19,401 nt of DNA from an uncultured Actinomycetes bacterium (lineage in GTDB: Bacteria; Actinomycetota; Actinomycetes; S36-B12). The stretch is taken from the NCBI GenBank assembly GCA_903848435.1, contig CAINGG010000003.1, forward strand, positions 1 through 19,401, read 5' to 3'. The notes below the pieces were generated by a model, which worked only from the letters and a program-made list of their open reading frames with translations, made no database searches and was not told the origin of the DNA. Of the stretch, positions 7,774 to 14,610 are shown piece after piece. Numbering within the stretch: position 1 is the first letter of the stretch; each line of letters opens with the position of its first letter. A program made the position numbers and the translations under genes.

Positions 7774-8406
7774 TCAGCCTCGACGCCGGGCGATGAGCCA
7801 GATGATGCCGATGACCGCGACGACCGCGATGACGGCGGGGATGGCGCGTTTGAGCACGGGTGCGCCAGCGGTGCCGAGCAGGTCGATGCTGTCGGCGGCC
7901 TGCGGCAGCGGCGTCGGTGCTGCCATGCCACCTCCGGAGTCGGACGTGGCGCTCGCCGAGCTGGCGGCCATGGTCGCGGCGAGGTTGGCGGAGAACTGCT
8001 CGATGATGCGCCCGGCAACGTCTTGCATGACCCCGCGCCCGAACTGGGCGGGCTTGCCAGTGACGGTGAGGTCGGTGACGACATCGACGCGAGTTTGGGA
8101 AGGGCCCTCGCTGACGAGTTGGCATGTGACGAGAGCGGAGGCCGTGCCGGACCCACGGGTCTCCTTGCCGGTGCCCTCGATGACGGCCTTGTGATCGGCT
8201 TCGTTCTTCTCCAGGAAGCGAGCCTTGCCGCCGTAGGTCATGTTGACCGGGCCCAGCTTGACCTTCACGGAGCCGGTGAAGTTGTCGCCGTCGACGGTCT
8301 CGAGTGTCGCGCCGGGCATGCAGGGGGCGATGGCCTCGACGTCGAGCAGGGTCTTCCAGGCGGTGTCGATATCGGCCGGGACGACGAACGAGTTGTTGAG
8401 GTCCAT
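7774..8406 (-). CDS. coxG: CoxG-type SRPBCC protein with C-terminal membrane anchor
   Basis: This 210-residue protein starts with an SRPBCC (START-like) hydrophobic-pocket domain of the CO dehydrogenase subunit G family (about 1-145). Signatures are AIAPCMPGATLE, VKVKLGPVNMTYGG and FGRGVMQDVAGRI. A low-complexity Ser/Ala/Gly/Pro linker (about 148-185) leads to one hydrophobic segment (about 189-206) and a positive RRRG end, so the protein is tail-anchored with the globular domain in the cytoplasm. In aerobic CO oxidisers CoxG recruits CO dehydrogenase to the membrane and has been linked to quinone hand-over. It heads the minus-strand operon. The ATG at 8406 has a good ribosome site (GGGAG at 8413-8417). 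It is divergent from moaD across a 77-bp gap that holds an inverted repeat. Confidence 0.93.
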   Translation of the reverse strand: MDLNNSFVVPADIDTAWKTLLDVEAIAPCMPGATLETVDGDNFTGSVKVKLGPVNMTYGGKARFLEKNEADHKAVIEGTGKETRGSGTASALVTCQLVSEGPSQTRVDVVTDLTVTGKPAQFGRGVMQDVAGRIIEQFSANLAATMAASSASATSDSGGGMAAPTPLPQAADSIDLLGTAGAPVLKRAIPAVIAVVAVIGIIWLIARRRG

Positions 8407-8412
8407 TCACGA

Positions 8413-8417
8413 CTCCC
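8413..8417 (-). promoter_or_regulatory. Shine-Dalgarno of coxG
   Basis: The minus strand reads GGGAG, 6 nt before the ATG at 8406. It supports that start for the first gene of the cox maturation operon. Confidence 0.6.
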
Positions 8418-8430
8418 GAGAGACGAGCGC

Positions 8431-8452
8431 TGGTGCGGCAGGGGCAGCACCA
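8431..8452. repeat. Inverted repeat in the coxG/moaD divergent region
   Basis: TGGTGC (8431-8436) and its exact reverse complement GCACCA (8447-8452) are separated by 10 bp, so half-site centres are 16 bp apart. The repeat sits in the 77-bp gap between the divergent coxG and moaD starts, where a shared operator would be expected. A six-base arm can occur by chance in GC-rich DNA, so confidence is low. Confidence 0.3.
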
Positions 8453-8483
8453 CACGCCCCTTCTGACCCTGGACACTAGACCC

Positions 8484-8738
8484 ATGGCCGATATCTCGCG
8501 ACCCGTCGAGGTGCATCTCTATGCGGCTGCTCGGTCAGCCGCGGGGGTCAAGGTCATCGAGGTGGGCGCGGCGAGCCTCGGGGAGATCCTTTCGGCGGCG
8601 ACCGCCCTGCATCCCGGCCTGGGGCAGGTCCTCGAGCGTTGCTCGACCCTGGTCGACGGGGTTGCGACGTCTGATCGACAGTGTCCGGTGGCACCGGGCT
8701 CGCGGGTGGACGTGCTCCCGCCCTTCGCTGGCGGCTAG
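8484..8738 (+). CDS. moaD: MoaD, molybdopterin synthase sulfur-carrier subunit
   Basis: This 84-residue ubiquitin-like protein is the small subunit of molybdopterin synthase. Its C-terminal Gly-Gly (83-84) is activated by adenylation and thiocarboxylated, then donates sulfur to precursor Z in MoaE. The sequence has the beta-grasp pattern (VEVHLYAAARSAAGV at the start, GSRVDVLPPFAGG at the end) and normal length. I chose the ATG at 8484, giving MADISRPVEV, because a longer in-frame start at 8433 would add residues outside the family. There is no good Shine-Dalgarno; GACACT (8472-8477), 6 nt before the ATG, is a weak leaderless -10 candidate. The stop codon overlaps that of moaA on the other strand within a 14-bp palindrome. 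Confidence 0.92.
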   Translation: MADISRPVEVHLYAAARSAAGVKVIEVGAASLGEILSAATALHPGLGQVLERCSTLVDGVATSDRQCPVAPGSRVDVLPPFAGG

Positions 8739-8743
8739 CCGCC
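8730..8743. repeat. 14-bp perfect palindrome encoding Gly-Gly-stop on both strands
   Basis: GGCGGCTAGCCGCC is its own reverse complement. On the plus strand it reads Gly-Gly-TAG, the end of MoaD. On the minus strand it reads Gly-Gly-TAG, the end of MoaA. The two genes overlap by 4 nt (CTAG) at their stops. As RNA it could form a 5-bp stem with a CTAG loop in either transcript, without a U-tract. Confidence 0.9.
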
Positions 8744-9748
8744 GATCGCGCTCATGGGGCGCGGTGGCTGGATGAACGCCGGATCGTTGATGCCGTGTCC
8801 GGGCAGTTTGGCCGCCACGCTCAGGTGCAGGCGCTCGCGGATCCCATCGAGCACCTGGCTGTGGTCGAAGTCGGGATCGCGCAGGATCGCCCGGAGGTCA
8901 GTCTCATCGCGCGCAAACAGGCAGTTGCGCAACTGTCCATCGGCCGTCAAGCGCATGCGGTCGCAATTGCCGCAGAAAGGCCGCGTGACGCTGGCGATGA
9001 TGCCGACGGTCTCGGGGCCGCCGTTGACGAAGAACTCCTCGGCCGGTGCCGAGCCGCGCACGGGCACGGGAGTCAGGTCGAACGCCGTCGACAGGTTCTC
9101 GAGGATCTGCTCGGCAGAGATCATGCTCGCGCGGTTCCAGAGGCCACCCGCATCGAGCGGCATCTGCTCGATGAAGCGCAGGCGCCACCCCTCGTCGAGG
9201 GCACGGCGCAGCATCGGCACTGCCTCGTCGTCGTTGACCCCGGGCATGAGCACGGCATTGACCTTGACGGGCGCCAGGCCGGCAGCCTTGGCAGCGGCGA
9301 GTCCGGCGAGGACGTCGTCGAGCCGATCGCGGTGCGTCATCTTCTTGAAGCGCTCGCGGTCGAGGGTGTCGAGGCTGATGTTGACCCGCTCCAGGCCCGC
9401 GTCACGCAGGGCGCCGGCCTGGGCGGCCAGGCGAAGCCCATTTGTTGTGATGGAGACCCGCGGCGGGCGCGGGAGAGCGTTGATGCGGCGCACGACGTCG
9501 ACGGCGTCGGGGCGGAGCAGTGGCTCGCCACCGGTCAAGCGCACCTCGTCGATGCCCTCGTCGATGGCGACCTCGAGCACGGTCATGAGTTCGTCGGTGG
9601 TGAGAAGCTCAGCGCTGGGAATCCAGTCGGCGAAGTCAGCAGGCATGCAATAGGTGCACCGCAGGGAGCAGCGGTCGGTCAAAGACACGCGAAGGTCGCG
9701 GTGGCCCCGCCCGAATGTGTCGACGAGTCGAGTCTCATGGGTGCTCAC
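8735..9748 (-). CDS. moaA: MoaA, GTP 3',8-cyclase (radical SAM)
   Basis: This radical-SAM enzyme does the first step of molybdenum cofactor synthesis, converting GTP to 3',8-cyclo-GTP, with MoaC as partner (not in the window). With the GTG start at 9748 it has 337 residues. The N-terminal 4Fe-4S cluster motif is CSLRCTYC (C27, C31, C34). The second cluster is CGNC followed after 13 residues by another Cys (C259, C262, C276). RLTGGEPLLR and the SITTNGLRLA and NISLDTLD blocks are typical. The protein ends in the conserved Gly-Gly required for activity in this family. The start was chosen because GTG at 9748 forms a 4-nt GTGA overlap with the moaE stop; an in-frame GTG at 9763 would add five residues. 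It is cotranscribed with moaE. Confidence 0.95.
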   Translation of the reverse strand: MSTHETRLVDTFGRGHRDLRVSLTDRCSLRCTYCMPADFADWIPSAELLTTDELMTVLEVAIDEGIDEVRLTGGEPLLRPDAVDVVRRINALPRPPRVSITTNGLRLAAQAGALRDAGLERVNISLDTLDRERFKKMTHRDRLDDVLAGLAAAKAAGLAPVKVNAVLMPGVNDDEAVPMLRRALDEGWRLRFIEQMPLDAGGLWNRASMISAEQILENLSTAFDLTPVPVRGSAPAEEFFVNGGPETVGIIASVTRPFCGNCDRMRLTADGQLRNCLFARDETDLRAILRDPDFDHSQVLDGIRERLHLSVAAKLPGHGINDPAFIQPPRPMSAIGG

Positions 9749-10224
9749 GCGCAGTTCACCCACTCATCGGTGCCGTCATCGAAGTACTGGTGCTTCCAGA
9801 CGGGGATGCGTGCCTTGACCTCGTCGACGAGGGCCGTGCAGGCGGCGAATGCCTCGCCGCGGTGCGCCGCACTCACGGCTGCCGCCAGCGCGCAATCGCC
9901 GATGGCGAGTGGGCCGACCCGGTGCACGACCGCGAGCGCGATGACGTCGTAGCGTGCCGCCACGTCGGCCGCGACGTCGGCGAGCACCTGGGCGGCGCTG
10001 GGGTGGGCCTCGTACTCGAGGCGCTGCACCACGCGGCCATGGTCGTGGTCGCGGACGTCGCCGGAGAAGGTGACGGTGGCGCCGGCCGTGGTGTCGGTGA
10101 CCAGGCCGGCCAGGGCGGCGGCGGAGATGGGCTCGCCGACGACGTCGGCCAACCGGACGACCTGGCCCGGCTGGACGGCGAAGGTGCCCCCATCGGGCTG
10201 CGCCGATTCGCTCCGCGTCAGCAT
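9745..10224 (-). CDS. moaE: MoaE, molybdopterin synthase catalytic subunit
   Basis: This is the large subunit of molybdopterin synthase, which transfers two sulfurs from thiocarboxylated MoaD to precursor Z. The conserved core runs from AGATVTFSGDVRDHDHGR through LEYEAHPSAA and ALAVVHRVGPLAIGD to the active-site region EVKARIPVWKHQYFDDG, whose two lysines correspond to the catalytic pair. With the ATG at 10224 it has 159 residues, close to family length. An in-frame GTG at 10260 would add 12 poorly conserved residues and is less likely. The stop overlaps the moaA start as GTGA, so the two are coupled. A short, extra Ser/Gly-rich N-terminus precedes the family core. The gene diverges from the XdhC gene across about 63 bp. 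Confidence 0.92.
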   Translation of the reverse strand: MLTRSESAQPDGGTFAVQPGQVVRLADVVGEPISAAALAGLVTDTTAGATVTFSGDVRDHDHGRVVQRLEYEAHPSAAQVLADVAADVAARYDVIALAVVHRVGPLAIGDCALAAAVSAAHRGEAFAACTALVDEVKARIPVWKHQYFDDGTDEWVNCA

Positions 10225-10271
10225 TGGGCCATTATTGGTCCCGCCAGCACGTCCTGCCACAGAGGTTCACC

Positions 10272-10279
10272 GAAAGGGG
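10272..10279 (+). promoter_or_regulatory. Shine-Dalgarno of the second XdhC gene
   Basis: GAAAGGGG lies 8 nt before the ATG at 10288 and selects that start over the open frame that extends far upstream without stops. Confidence 0.6.
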
Positions 10280-10287
10280 TCCGGCGC

Positions 10288-11400
10288 ATGCGCGAGATCC
10301 TCGGCGAGCTCGCCGCCGCCTATGAGCGCCGCGAGCCCTGTGCCATGGCCACGGTCGTGCGGACCTGGCGCTCGGCCCCGCGGCCTGCGGGCGCCTCCAT
10401 GATGGTGACGTCCGGGGGCGAGGCCATCGGGTCCGTCAGCGGTGGCTGCGTCGAGGGCGCCCTCTACGACCTGGGCCATGAGGTGCTCGACGACGGGCTC
10501 CCGCGATTCGAGACCTATGGCGTGAGCGACGACGACGCCTTCGCGGTCGGGCTCACCTGCGGCGGGATCCTCGAGGTCTTCGTCGAGCAGGTGAACGCCG
10601 ACACCTGGCCTGAGTTGCCCGGCATAGCGCGCAGCGTGGAGGCCGAGGAGCCGGTCGCGATTGCCACGATCGTGCGCTGCCCGGACGGCGGGCCGCTTGG
10701 GCGACACCTCGTCATCCGCCCGGACTCAGTCGAAGGCTCGCTCGGCACCGAGCGGCTCGACTCGACCATCTCGGCTGATGCGCTCGGCATGCTCGAGTCG
10801 GGCACGACGGGCTTCCTGCACTACGGCCCGGAGGGCGAGAGACTCGGTGACGGGCTCGACGTCTTCGTCATGAGCATGGCCCCGCCCCCGCGCATGTACA
10901 TCTTCGGTGCTATCGACTTCTCCGCCGCTCTGTGCCGCGTCGGCAAGGTCCTCGGCTTTCGTGTCACCGTGTGCGACGCCCGCGAGATCTTCGCGACGCC
11001 ACGGCGTTTCCCCGATGCTGACGAGGTCGTCGTCGACTGGCCGCACCGCTGGCTCGCTGGGCAACCCGTCGACCAGCGCACCGTCATCGCCGTGCTCACG
11101 CACGACCCGAAGTTCGACGTTCCTGCCCTCGAGGTCGCCCTGCGCACCAACGCCGGCTACGTCGGCGCCATGGGCTCGCGCCGCACGCATGAGGACCGCC
11201 TGCGCCGGCTCAAGGAAGCTGGCATGACCGACGAGGAGCTCGCCCGGCTGCACTCGCCTATTGGGCTTGACCTCGGCGCGCGCACCCCCGAAGAGACCGC
11301 GATCTCCATCGCCGCCGAGATCATCCAGGACCGCTGGGGCGGCTCGGGCGATCGATTGACGGCGACATCAGGTCCGATCCACCCGGGAGCGGCGCGCTAG
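10288..11400 (+). CDS. XdhC/CoxI-family protein (second paralogue)
   Basis: This 370-residue XdhC-type maturation factor for molybdenum hydroxylases has an N-terminal XdhC/CoxI domain (about 5-100, with GSVSGGCVEGALYDL and LTCGGILEVFVEQ). Its C-terminal XdhC Rossmann domain (about 203-350) shows YIFGAIDFSAALCRVGKVL, VGAMGSRRTHEDR (292-304) and IGLDLGARTPEETAISIAAE. The glycine pattern GAIDFS replaces the more common GAGHVG; I recall this form from other actinobacterial XdhC proteins, so it is not necessarily a defect. Unlike the 6859-7755 paralogue it is longer in the middle (about 100-200) and has no YHS domain. It is expected to bind the cofactor and deliver it, sulfurated, to the apoenzyme. 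The frame stays open upstream to 9715, but the ribosome site and N-terminus support 10288. It is followed with a 1-nt overlap by the nucleotidyltransferase gene. Confidence 0.9.
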   Translation: MREILGELAAAYERREPCAMATVVRTWRSAPRPAGASMMVTSGGEAIGSVSGGCVEGALYDLGHEVLDDGLPRFETYGVSDDDAFAVGLTCGGILEVFVEQVNADTWPELPGIARSVEAEEPVAIATIVRCPDGGPLGRHLVIRPDSVEGSLGTERLDSTISADALGMLESGTTGFLHYGPEGERLGDGLDVFVMSMAPPPRMYIFGAIDFSAALCRVGKVLGFRVTVCDAREIFATPRRFPDADEVVVDWPHRWLAGQPVDQRTVIAVLTHDPKFDVPALEVALRTNAGYVGAMGSRRTHEDRLRRLKEAGMTDEELARLHSPIGLDLGARTPEETAISIAAEIIQDRWGGSGDRLTATSGPIHPGAAR

Positions 11401-11924
11401 TGACCGCGGCCGGTCTCGTGCTCGCCGCGGGCGAGGGCCGGCGCTTCGGCGGGCCCAAGGCTCCCGCCGTTGTCGACGGCGAGCGACTGGTCGATCGCGC
11501 GGTGCGCATCATGCGCGAAGGCGGCTGCGATCCCGTCGTCGTCGTACTCGGCGCGTGGATCGGCGATGTGCCCGGCGCTCACATCGTCGTCAACGACGCA
11601 TGGCGCGAGGGCATGGGCTCGTCGTTACGCGTGGGGCTTGCAGCCCTCGATGCCGATCGCGTGGTGGTGTCCCTGGTCGATCTCCCGGGCATGACGGGGG
11701 AGGCCATCCGGCGCTTCGTCGACTCGCCCGCGCGCCTGGCCCAGGGGGCCTTCGACGGGGAGCGCGGGCATCCCGTGGCCATCGGTGCGGAGCACGTCGC
11801 GGGAGTCATGGCGGCGGCCACCGGAGACCGGGGTGCGCGCGACTACCTGCGCGAGCATGCGAACGACGTGATCGTCATCGAGATCGGCGACGTCGCGTCG
11901 GGCGATGACCTCGACCACCGTTGA
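11400..11924 (+). CDS. MobA/MocA-like molybdenum cofactor nucleotidyltransferase
   Basis: This 174-residue protein of the MobA-like NTP transferase family has the nucleotide loop LVLAAGEGRRFGGPK (6-20), the VSLVDLPGMTG block with metal-binding Asp (D94), and the GHPV motif (123-126). It is expected to attach CMP (MocA-like) or GMP (MobA-like) to Mo-molybdopterin. The pairing with XdhC genes and CoxDEFG points to the cytidylyl form used by CO dehydrogenase-type enzymes, but this is inferred from context. The GTG start at 11400 shares its first base with the upstream TAG (TAGTG). GGGAG at 11385-11389 serves as ribosome site, so the gene is cotranscribed with the XdhC gene. It converges on the acyl-CoA dehydrogenase with one base between stops. 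Confidence 0.88.
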   Translation: MTAAGLVLAAGEGRRFGGPKAPAVVDGERLVDRAVRIMREGGCDPVVVVLGAWIGDVPGAHIVVNDAWREGMGSSLRVGLAALDADRVVVSLVDLPGMTGEAIRRFVDSPARLAQGAFDGERGHPVAIGAEHVAGVMAAATGDRGARDYLREHANDVIVIEIGDVASGDDLDHR

Positions 11925-11925
11925 C

Positions 11926-13101
11926 CTAGAGGCCGAGGGTCCGGGCGATGACCAGGAGCTGCACTTCGCTCGCGCCTTCCACGACGCGCAGCATGCGCAG
12001 GTGCCGTAGAACGCGCTCGACCGGTCCCTCACGCATGATGCCCATGCCTCCGAGGACCTGCACGGCGCGGTCCGCGACCTCGTAGGCGCGTTCGGTGGCA
12101 TAGAACTTCGTGATGGATGCATCGCCCATGATGGCGAGGGCATCGCCTTCTGTGTCTACACGCCAGGCCAGGTGGTAGACGAGCCAGCGGATCGCCTCGA
12201 TGTCGGCCTTGCTGCGCGCGAGCGGGAAGGACACTCCCTGGTTCTTGGACAGCGGCTTGCCGAATGCCGTGCGCTTTTGCGCGTGGTCAACGGCGGCATC
12301 GAGTGCCCACTCGGCCAGGCCGAGTGACTGGGCGCCGATGTAGGCGCGCCCGGAGTTCAAGAAGGCCATGGCCTCGAAGAAGCCCATGCCGACCTCGCCG
12401 ATGACGTGGTCCGCGGGCACGCGGGCACCATCGAAGAACAGCTCGGTGGGCTGAGAGTCGGAGATGTTCCACTGGAGCTTGCCTCGTCGGAACTGGTCGG
12501 ATGGAACGACGAAGGCGGTGATGCCGCCGGCAGCGCGCTTCTCGGCGTCGGTGACCGCGAAGACGATCGCGAAGTCGGCATGCTCTCCGTTGGTGATGTA
12601 GTGCTTGTGGCCCGTGATGACCCAGTCGTCGCCCTCGCGCACCGCCCTCGTGCGGATGGACTGTGCGTCGCTGCCGGCCTCGGGCTCGGTGAGGGCGAAG
12701 CACATCGTCTTGCGCGCTGCCACGACCGGATAGACGTAGTCGTCCCACAGGTTGCGCGGCAACTTGAGAAGCAGCGGCGATGGGCCCGCGGGATTGGGGG
12801 GTGCGATGGCCGCCATGGCCAGACGCATGCCGGAGCGCGCGGCGTCCTCGACCAGCAACGTGGTGCCGAAGACCGATAGCCCCTGGCCGCCGGCGTCCTC
12901 GGGCATGTAGGCGGCGTAGAAACCCTCCTCGGCACTGCGTTCGGCGACGCGGCGTACGACGGGCGCGAGCGCATCGCGGTCGGGGGCCTCCCCCCAGAAC
13001 TCCCGGCCGTACTCCTCCTCGAGGGGGCGCACCTCGCGATCGAGGAACGCGGCAAAGGACTGGCGCAGGGACGTGAGCTCCTCGGGGATGGCGAAGTCCA
13101 T
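11926..13101 (-). CDS. Acyl-CoA dehydrogenase family protein
   Basis: This 391-residue FAD enzyme of the acyl-CoA dehydrogenase family introduces a double bond between C2 and C3 of an acyl-CoA and passes electrons to electron-transfer flavoprotein. Three domains are visible: an N-terminal helical domain (about 1-130), a middle beta domain starting with the FAD motif CFALTEPEAGSDAQ (134-147), and a C-terminal helical domain with KRTAFGKPLSKNQ, QVLGGMGIMREGP (348-360) and VVEGASEVQ. E375 in VVEGAS sits at the usual catalytic-base position. Chain-length or branched substrate preference cannot be read from the sequence. The ATG at 13101 has a ribosome site (GAGAGGA, 7 nt upstream). It is divergent from an aldehyde dehydrogenase with 50 bp between starts, hinting at shared control. 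Confidence 0.95.
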   Translation of the reverse strand: MDFAIPEELTSLRQSFAAFLDREVRPLEEEYGREFWGEAPDRDALAPVVRRVAERSAEEGFYAAYMPEDAGGQGLSVFGTTLLVEDAARSGMRLAMAAIAPPNPAGPSPLLLKLPRNLWDDYVYPVVAARKTMCFALTEPEAGSDAQSIRTRAVREGDDWVITGHKHYITNGEHADFAIVFAVTDAEKRAAGGITAFVVPSDQFRRGKLQWNISDSQPTELFFDGARVPADHVIGEVGMGFFEAMAFLNSGRAYIGAQSLGLAEWALDAAVDHAQKRTAFGKPLSKNQGVSFPLARSKADIEAIRWLVYHLAWRVDTEGDALAIMGDASITKFYATERAYEVADRAVQVLGGMGIMREGPVERVLRHLRMLRVVEGASEVQLLVIARTLGL

Positions 13102-13138
13102 GCCCGGATCCTCTCGCAGGTCGTGAGGCGCCGCGCGA

Positions 13139-13144
13139 TAGCGT
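13139..13144 (+). promoter_or_regulatory. Candidate -10 box for a leaderless aldehyde dehydrogenase transcript
   Basis: TAGCGT fits TANNNT and lies 7 nt before the ATG at 13152, with no Shine-Dalgarno between. This is the arrangement of leaderless actinobacterial promoters. No recognisable -35 is present, so it remains a candidate. Confidence 0.3.
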
Positions 13145-13151
13145 CGCCGTC

Positions 13152-14609
13152 ATGAGCGATGCGACGATTCCCGGAATTGACCCCGGCGCCGTGACCCCCG
13201 TCCCCTTCCTCGGCGGCTGGTCCGCGGGCCAGGGTGCCATCGAGGTGCATGCCCCCTACGACGGGAAGCTCCTGGGCTCGATCCCGGAGATGACGCCGGC
13301 CGATGTCGACCAGGCGGTCGCCTACGCCAAGAAGGCGCTGCACGACGATCCGCTCCCGCAGTGGAAGCGTGCCGAGATCCTCGACAAGGCTGCCGCCCTG
13401 CTGGCCGAACGACGCGACCAGTTCGGTCAGTGCATCGCCCTCGAGGCCGCCAAGCCGATCAAGACCGCGCGCGTCGAGGCGGAGCGCGCGGTGGGGACCT
13501 TCCAATTCTCGGCCGCTGTCGCTCGGACGCTGACGGGCGAAACCGTGCCGTTGGAGGCGTCGGCCGTCGGCGCGGGCAAGCTCGGGTTCGTCCTTCGGGT
13601 GCCGATCGGCGTCGTGGGCGCCATCTCCCCGTTCAACTTCCCGCTCAACCTCGTCGCACACAAGCTGGGTCCGGCCATCGCGGCCGGCTGCCCCGTCGTC
13701 CTCAAGCCTGCGTCTCAGACGCCGTTCTCGTCGATCCTGCTCGCGCGCATGCTCATCGAGGAGTGCGGCCTGCCGCCGGCCTATCTGCAGATCGTCACGG
13801 GCGGCGGTACGACGGTGGGTGGTGCGCTGGTCGACAACCCCGATGTCGCACTCATCACCTTCACGGGTTCGCCAGAGGTGGGCTGGGGCATCCGGGCACG
13901 CGCGCCGCGCAAGCGCGTAGGCCTGGAGCTCGGCAACAACGCCCCGGTGATCATCGAGCCGGACGGCGACTGGAAGTCCGCAGTGGCCAAGATCAAGATC
14001 GCCGGCTTCTCGCATGCCGGACAGTCCTGCATCTCCACACAGCGCCTCTTCGTGCACGAGTCGCTCGTCGACTCCGTGGCGGCCGAGCTTGCCGACGCCG
14101 TCAAGACACTGGTGGTCGGCGACCCCATGGATGAGTCGACCGACGTGTCTGCCCTGATCTCCACGGGCGAGCGGGATCGCGTCAAGGCCTGGATCGACGA
14201 GGCCGTGGCCGATGGCGGCCGCGTCGCGTGCGGGGGCGAGATCGGGGCCGATGGCGTGCTGCAGCCGACGCTGATCGTCGATGCCAAGCCGGACATGAAC
14301 GTCTGCGCGCTCGAGGTCTTCGGGCCGGTGGTCGCCATTCAGTCATATTCGGACTTCGATACGGCGCTTCGCCTAGCCAACGACACGCGCTATGGCCTGC
14401 AGGCCGCGGTCTTCACATCTGACATCGCCAAGGCGCTCAAGGCCGCGCGCACCCTCGACTTCGGTGGCGTCCTCGTCAACGAGGTGCCGACGTGGCGCGC
14501 CGACCAGATGCCCTATGGCGGCCTGCGCGACTCCGGCAACACCCGCGAGGGGCCGGCGTACTCCGTGCGGGAGATGACCGAGGAGCGGCTGGTCATCCTC
14601 CACGGATGA
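13152..14609 (+). CDS. NAD(P)-dependent aldehyde dehydrogenase
   Basis: This 485-residue protein of the aldehyde dehydrogenase superfamily oxidises an aldehyde to a carboxylate. All key residues are in place: oxyanion Asn in SPFNFPLN (N162), cofactor Lys in VVLKPASQTP (K185), the FTGS turn (237-240), general base Glu in GLELGNNAP (E259), the catalytic Cys in GQSCIST (C293), and Glu of EVFGPV (E388). The C-terminal stretch DSGNTREGPAYSVREMTE resembles lactaldehyde or non-phosphorylating glyceraldehyde-3-phosphate dehydrogenase-like branches more than betaine or succinate-semialdehyde enzymes, but the substrate is not assignable. The ATG at 13152 has no ribosome site and may be leaderless. It converges on the MFS transporter with one base between stops. 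Confidence 0.95.
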   Translation: MSDATIPGIDPGAVTPVPFLGGWSAGQGAIEVHAPYDGKLLGSIPEMTPADVDQAVAYAKKALHDDPLPQWKRAEILDKAAALLAERRDQFGQCIALEAAKPIKTARVEAERAVGTFQFSAAVARTLTGETVPLEASAVGAGKLGFVLRVPIGVVGAISPFNFPLNLVAHKLGPAIAAGCPVVLKPASQTPFSSILLARMLIEECGLPPAYLQIVTGGGTTVGGALVDNPDVALITFTGSPEVGWGIRARAPRKRVGLELGNNAPVIIEPDGDWKSAVAKIKIAGFSHAGQSCISTQRLFVHESLVDSVAAELADAVKTLVVGDPMDESTDVSALISTGERDRVKAWIDEAVADGGRVACGGEIGADGVLQPTLIVDAKPDMNVCALEVFGPVVAIQSYSDFDTALRLANDTRYGLQAAVFTSDIAKALKAARTLDFGGVLVNEVPTWRADQMPYGGLRDSGNTREGPAYSVREMTEERLVILHG

Positions 14610-14610
14610 C

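Noticed and set aside
10225..10260. Longer moaE start (GTG at 10260) and an AATAAT box at 10231-10236 as its -10
   Set aside because: The extra 12 residues do not resemble MoaE. AATAAT 6 nt before the ATG at 10224 could be a -10 on the minus strand, but its first base does not fit TANNNT and there is no -35, so I did not list it.
9715..10287. Upstream extension of the second XdhC frame
   Set aside because: The open frame runs back over moaE, but family similarity begins at 10288 and a good ribosome site precedes that ATG.
12357..14057. 566-codon minus-strand frame across the acyl-CoA and aldehyde dehydrogenase genes
   Set aside because: It spans a divergent pair of well-supported genes and their gap, and its sequence is Arg/Ser/Pro-rich shadow coding.
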